DNA of 64,000 bases from positions 1 through 64,000 of the forward strand of contig CALVDF010000001.1 of assembly GCA_944326245.1 (NCBI GenBank). The letters are read 5' to 3'. Source of the stretch: an uncultured Bacteroidales bacterium. GTDB taxonomy: Bacteria; Bacteroidota; Bacteroidia; Bacteroidales; UBA932. Below, piece after piece: positions 61,143-64,000 of the stretch; positions within the stretch are counted from its first letter, which is position 1, and each line of letters opens with the position of its first letter. The translations under genes were made by a program, and so were the position numbers. The notes under the pieces were generated by a model that did no database searches, was not told the DNA's origin, and worked only from the letters and a program-made list of their open reading frames with translations.

Positions 61143-63155
61143 ATGGGGAAAATTGTTTGGACTGCTGCGGCCATGATCCTGGCCGCCGGAATACTCTTAC
61201 CGTCATCATGCAGTATTTCCGTACGCAGAAATGTAAAGATTCTGGAAAGGGACAGTCTCAGTGCCCAACTGCTTATCCCGGCAGAAGACAATACCGGGGA
61301 TTACAGAGACAGCTACAATTATTATATGGAAGATTCAACTTCTTCCGATACATTGACCGTAATCGGTCCGGACGGGAACAGAGTATTTTTCATGAAAGCC
61401 ACAGTGGATTCGTCGGGTACTATCCATGCGACAGAACAGCTTAGGGGTGTCGTGGTAACAGCAAGATTCAAGAATATACCGGAACGCAACGGTATGGTAC
61501 GGATATCCTTCGAGGTCAGAGTACCGCAGAAGATGCTGAATCCGCATTGGCAGATACGGATCAGACCGCATGCAGTCATCATGGAAGACACAGTGGAGAT
61601 GGAGGAGGTACATGTTACTGGCCGACACTACCGTGACAGGCAGATAAAGGGTTATGAACTCTATAACAGATTCCTGTCCACAATCATCACCGACTCTTCG
61701 GAACTCACCCATACAGGTCTTCTGGAGACATTCATCGAAAGGAATATTCCACTTCTGGCACAAATGAGACACGACTCGTCCATTGTCGACCCCATGCAGG
61801 TAAGAGGACTGTACGGCATATCTTTCAACAACGCCAGACAACACTACCTGAAGCACTTGGCCATAATGCGCAATAACCGACGCGCAAAACTGGCCCCGCA
61901 AAAATTCGAACACTTCGTAAGTGACCCGTATATCACCGAAGGAGTACGGATAGATTCCGTAATATCGGACAATAATGAAGACATGGTATACTGCTACAGC
62001 CAAAGCCTAAACACAAGGCCGGGACTTCGCAAAATAGACATGACCGTAGACGGGTACATATACTACGACGGAGAGATGAGGTATGCACTCCCTGCCAGCG
62101 AACCGCTGACATTCTATGTATCTTCCTTTGCAACCCTTGCTGAGGAAAGGGAAAGATTCATAACCAAGGTCATCGAGCGCAAGGTTACAGGCAATACTAC
62201 AGCTGCCCTTGAATTCAGGCCGGGAGAATATGTTCTGGATGAGAACTACAGCGACAATCATGAACAGATATCACGCATAAAATCATTCATGCACGACATC
62301 ATCGACAAGGGGACTTTCGGCATGGACAGCCTGACGATAACTGCCACCTGCTCCCCTGAAGGAAGCTATGTCCTGAATGACAGACTTGCAGGACTTAGGG
62401 GAAAAGAAATATCGGGATATTTCAGGGCTTATGTCATGGACTGCTGCCGAAAAGCTGATTCCATAATGCACGAGCAGACGGGTACAATCATAAACCTTGC
62501 ATCCGCTGCGGATACCGAAAATTATTCAAGCAATCTCGGCTTAGATAGTATCAAATTCATTGTCAAGCATATACCAGAAGACTGGAATAGACTTGCCTAT
62601 CTTATCCAATGCGATTCGTCCATCATGGACAAAGCTGGCATATCCGATATTCTGCACACTACATCATCCCCGGACTTGAGGGAACAGCTCCTGAGTTCAC
62701 ATCCCGAGTATCCGTACATAAAGAAACAATTGTACCCTGCCCTTAGGGAAGTGAAGTTTGATTTTTACCTTCACCGCAAAGGTATGGTAAAAGACACCGT
62801 GCACACAACAGAACCTGACACAGTTTACCGTGCCGGTCTCGTGGCAATCAGGGACCGCGACTACAAAAAGGCCGTCCAATGTCTGGGCCCCTACAAAGAT
62901 ATCAACAGTGCGGTGGCATTCCTGGCCATGGACTACAATGCATCAGCCATGAAAGTTCTGGAGACTCTGCCGTCTTCAGGAAAACGCGACTATCTCATGG
63001 CCATTGCATACTCAAGAAACGGCAATGAACGCCGTGCCGTAGAGTGTTTCCTCAATTCAATCAATCTGGAACCGTCAATGTCCTTCAGGGGAAACCTTGA
63101 TCCCGAAATCAGCAGACTTATAGAGAAATACGATCTTTTATCATCTGCTGAATGA
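61143..63155 (+). CDS. lipoprotein with C-terminal TPR-like region
   Basis: A 670-residue protein. The lipobox LLPSSC at about residues 20-25 shows lipid attachment after export. The N-terminal 120 residues are beta-rich (FEVRVPQKMLNPHWQIRIRP), suggesting an envelope assembly domain. The middle (about 360-470: SLTITATCSPEGSYVLNDRL, with AGLRGKEISGYFRAYV) recalls an OmpA-like peptidoglycan-binding fold. The last 90 residues look like TPR helices (AGLVAIRDRDYKKAVQCLGP). It follows the DUF3575 gene by 4 bp. Met 61143 gives the lipoprotein signal; the earlier Met at 61104 overlaps the previous gene. Confidence 0.7.
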   Translation: MGKIVWTAAAMILAAGILLPSSCSISVRRNVKILERDSLSAQLLIPAEDNTGDYRDSYNYYMEDSTSSDTLTVIGPDGNRVFFMKATVDSSGTIHATEQLRGVVVTARFKNIPERNGMVRISFEVRVPQKMLNPHWQIRIRPHAVIMEDTVEMEEVHVTGRHYRDRQIKGYELYNRFLSTIITDSSELTHTGLLETFIERNIPLLAQMRHDSSIVDPMQVRGLYGISFNNARQHYLKHLAIMRNNRRAKLAPQKFEHFVSDPYITEGVRIDSVISDNNEDMVYCYSQSLNTRPGLRKIDMTVDGYIYYDGEMRYALPASEPLTFYVSSFATLAEERERFITKVIERKVTGNTTAALEFRPGEYVLDENYSDNHEQISRIKSFMHDIIDKGTFGMDSLTITATCSPEGSYVLNDRLAGLRGKEISGYFRAYVMDCCRKADSIMHEQTGTIINLASAADTENYSSNLGLDSIKFIVKHIPEDWNRLAYLIQCDSSIMDKAGISDILHTTSSPDLREQLLSSHPEYPYIKKQLYPALREVKFDFYLHRKGMVKDTVHTTEPDTVYRAGLVAIRDRDYKKAVQCLGPYKDINSAVAFLAMDYNASAMKVLETLPSSGKRDYLMAIAYSRNGNERRAVECFLNSINLEPSMSFRGNLDPEISRLIEKYDLLSSAE

Positions 63156-63184
63156 CATTTCTTGAAAAAAAATTGCATTTTTTT

Positions 63185-63216
63185 TTTGGCGGATGAAAAA
63201 ATATGCTCTATATTTG
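63185..63216 (+). promoter_or_regulatory. promoter of tRNA-Val
   Basis: TTTG (63185-63188), a 20-bp spacer and TATATTTG (63209-63216); the tRNA begins 16 bp later. An exact consensus promoter. Confidence 0.8.
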
Positions 63217-63231
63217 CATCCGCAAAAGCAA

Positions 63232-63306
63232 GGGAGCATAGCTCAGTTGGTTTAGAGCGTCTGCCTTACAAGCAGAGGGTCGGGGGTTCGACTCCCTCTG
63301 CTCCCA
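63232..63306 (+). tRNA. tRNA-Val (anticodon UAC)
   Basis: A 75-nt cloverleaf: acceptor GGGAGCA pairs with TGCTCCC; the D arm has GCTCAGTTGGTTTAGAGC; the anticodon loop CTTACAA gives TAC; the T arm holds GGGTTCGACTC. Discriminator A, CCA not encoded. A terminator follows at once. Confidence 0.95.
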
Positions 63307-63311
63307 CTGAA

Positions 63312-63340
63312 AAAACGGTTACACTGAGTAACCGTTTTTT
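63312..63340 (+). terminator. terminator of tRNA-Val, bidirectional
   Basis: AAAACGGTTAC (63312-63322) and GTAACCGTTTT (63328-63338) form a perfect stem with a five-base loop and T run on the plus strand; the A run on the other side serves the convergent pncB gene. Confidence 0.88.
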
Positions 63341-64000
63341 TTATTCCTTTATATTGAGGGCTTCCATGAAGCGCTTTACAACCTCTGCTTTACCGGTATG
63401 CTTGCCCGCATCTTCGCTAAGCTTGCATGTATCATTGTAGAATGACCAGGATTCTGTTATTTTGGCGGCAATGAGCTTTATGACGATATTCATGGGCTTT
63501 ACTCCGTCAAAATCATTGGTAAAATGCGTACCTATCCCGAAAGAAGGCTGACAGTAATCCACAGCATATGCCTGTATGCCTATTGCGTCATCCACATTCA
63601 ACGCATTGCTGAATATCACCTGCTTGGTCTTGGGATCAATTCCCAGGGACCTGTACTTGTCAACAATACGCATTAGCTGTTCCCGGTTGTCCCCGCTGTC
63701 CACACGCAATCCTTTGAAGAGGTTTGCAAAATCCTCAGAGAAATTGAGACTGAAGATATCCCAGCCGAAACTGTCATACAGAAAAGTCCCCAAAGCACCG
63801 CGGAAAGTGTTGCGCCAACAGTCCATAGCTATATGGTTTGCCATCTGGGGACCATACATCCCTCCTATCGCACAAATGAATTCATGCGCCATGGTTCCCA
63901 CTGGTATCAGATCGTATTTCATCGCAAGATACACATTGCTTGTCCCTACAAACCGTCCCGGCCACTGACGTTTTGCCGCACAGTCCCTCATTGCCCTCAC
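63341..64000 (-). CDS. pncB: nicotinate phosphoribosyltransferase, 5' end beyond the window
   Basis: The last 219 or so codons of PncB; the gene runs off the right edge, so its start is not visible. FVGTSNVYLAMKYDLIPVGTMAHE, LRVDSGDN and IGTHFTND are diagnostic for the phosphoribosyl-binding core. It converts nicotinate to nicotinate mononucleotide in NAD salvage, the step after the nicotinamidase encoded at 18103. Confidence 0.93.
   Translation of the reverse strand: MRAMRDCAAKRQWPGRFVGTSNVYLAMKYDLIPVGTMAHEFICAIGGMYGPQMANHIAMDCWRNTFRGALGTFLYDSFGWDIFSLNFSEDFANLFKGLRVDSGDNREQLMRIVDKYRSLGIDPKTKQVIFSNALNVDDAIGIQAYAVDYCQPSFGIGTHFTNDFDGVKPMNIVIKLIAAKITESWSFYNDTCKLSEDAGKHTGKAEVVKRFMEALNIKE

Overview
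The window looks like a chromosomal segment of a gut Bacteroidales bacterium. Nearly every promoter I can recognise has the Bacteroidetes -7 box TAnnTTTG (for example at 63209, 17652 and 53903). The gene families also fit: DUF3575, GIN/DUF2807, DUF4954, VanZ, SLBB polysaccharide export and Bacteroidetes-type HTH regulators. A lysine-to-butyrate fermentation cluster is known in amino-acid-fermenting members of that order. I cannot fix the genus; an Odoribacter-, Alistipes- or Porphyromonas-like lineage is the likely range.

Positions 1-679 are flank: degenerate 23-bp tandem repeats, a perfect inverted repeat, one 55-residue ORF and the original terminator of a tRNA gene. Positions 680-17882 are an integrated genomic island bounded by an 18-bp direct repeat that matches the 3' end of an intact tRNA-Arg(UCU) gene at 17868-17941. 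The island carries, in order: a tyrosine integrase broken by one in-frame TAG; an AlbA_2/Schlafen-type regulator with a DNA-level repeat; an unknown gene; a replication-like module (HTH protein, RecA-like ATPase, zinc-ribbon/Toprim-like protein) behind a 17-bp palindrome; a RhuM-like protein; a truncated C5 DNA methyltransferase joined to a remnant; an unknown gene; a divergent HxlR regulator/cupin pair lying between two ~235-bp imperfect direct repeats; about 1.2 kb of GC-rich non-coding DNA with long hairpins; a GIY-YIG nuclease; and a group of GC-rich genes including three paralogues of a DUF6266-like family. Near its right end it has a candidate 70-nt RNA and a terminator that re-supplies the interrupted tRNA gene. 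I see no relaxase, capsid, portal or terminase gene.

The tRNA is followed by a nicotinamidase, an exported flavodoxin, a potassium channel and then a long minus-strand cluster, 35490 down to 20062. In order of transcription: CoA-transferase A, Kal, Kce, Kdd, KamA, a P-loop protein (KamB-like), a MutS-like ATPase (KamC-like), KamD, KamE, CoA-transferase B, crotonase, 3-hydroxybutyryl-CoA dehydrogenase, butyryl-CoA dehydrogenase, EtfB, EtfA and an exported serpin. Together these convert lysine to acetate, butyrate and ammonia. A thiolase is the one expected enzyme that is not here. The two CoA-transferase subunits sit at opposite ends of the lysine part of the cluster.

From 35.6 kb on, ordinary chromosome follows: MscS channel, acyltransferase, M28 peptidase, QueA, an XRE regulator behind an array of 13-bp boxes, PyrD, CinA, an M19 dipeptidase, a sigma/anti-sigma-like/GIN operon, a HAD hydrolase, a DUF4954/SLBB export pair, a VanZ-DUF3575-amidase operon, HtpG, a DUF3575/lipoprotein pair behind a structured leader, tRNA-Val(UAC), and the 3' part of nicotinate phosphoribosyltransferase running off the right edge.
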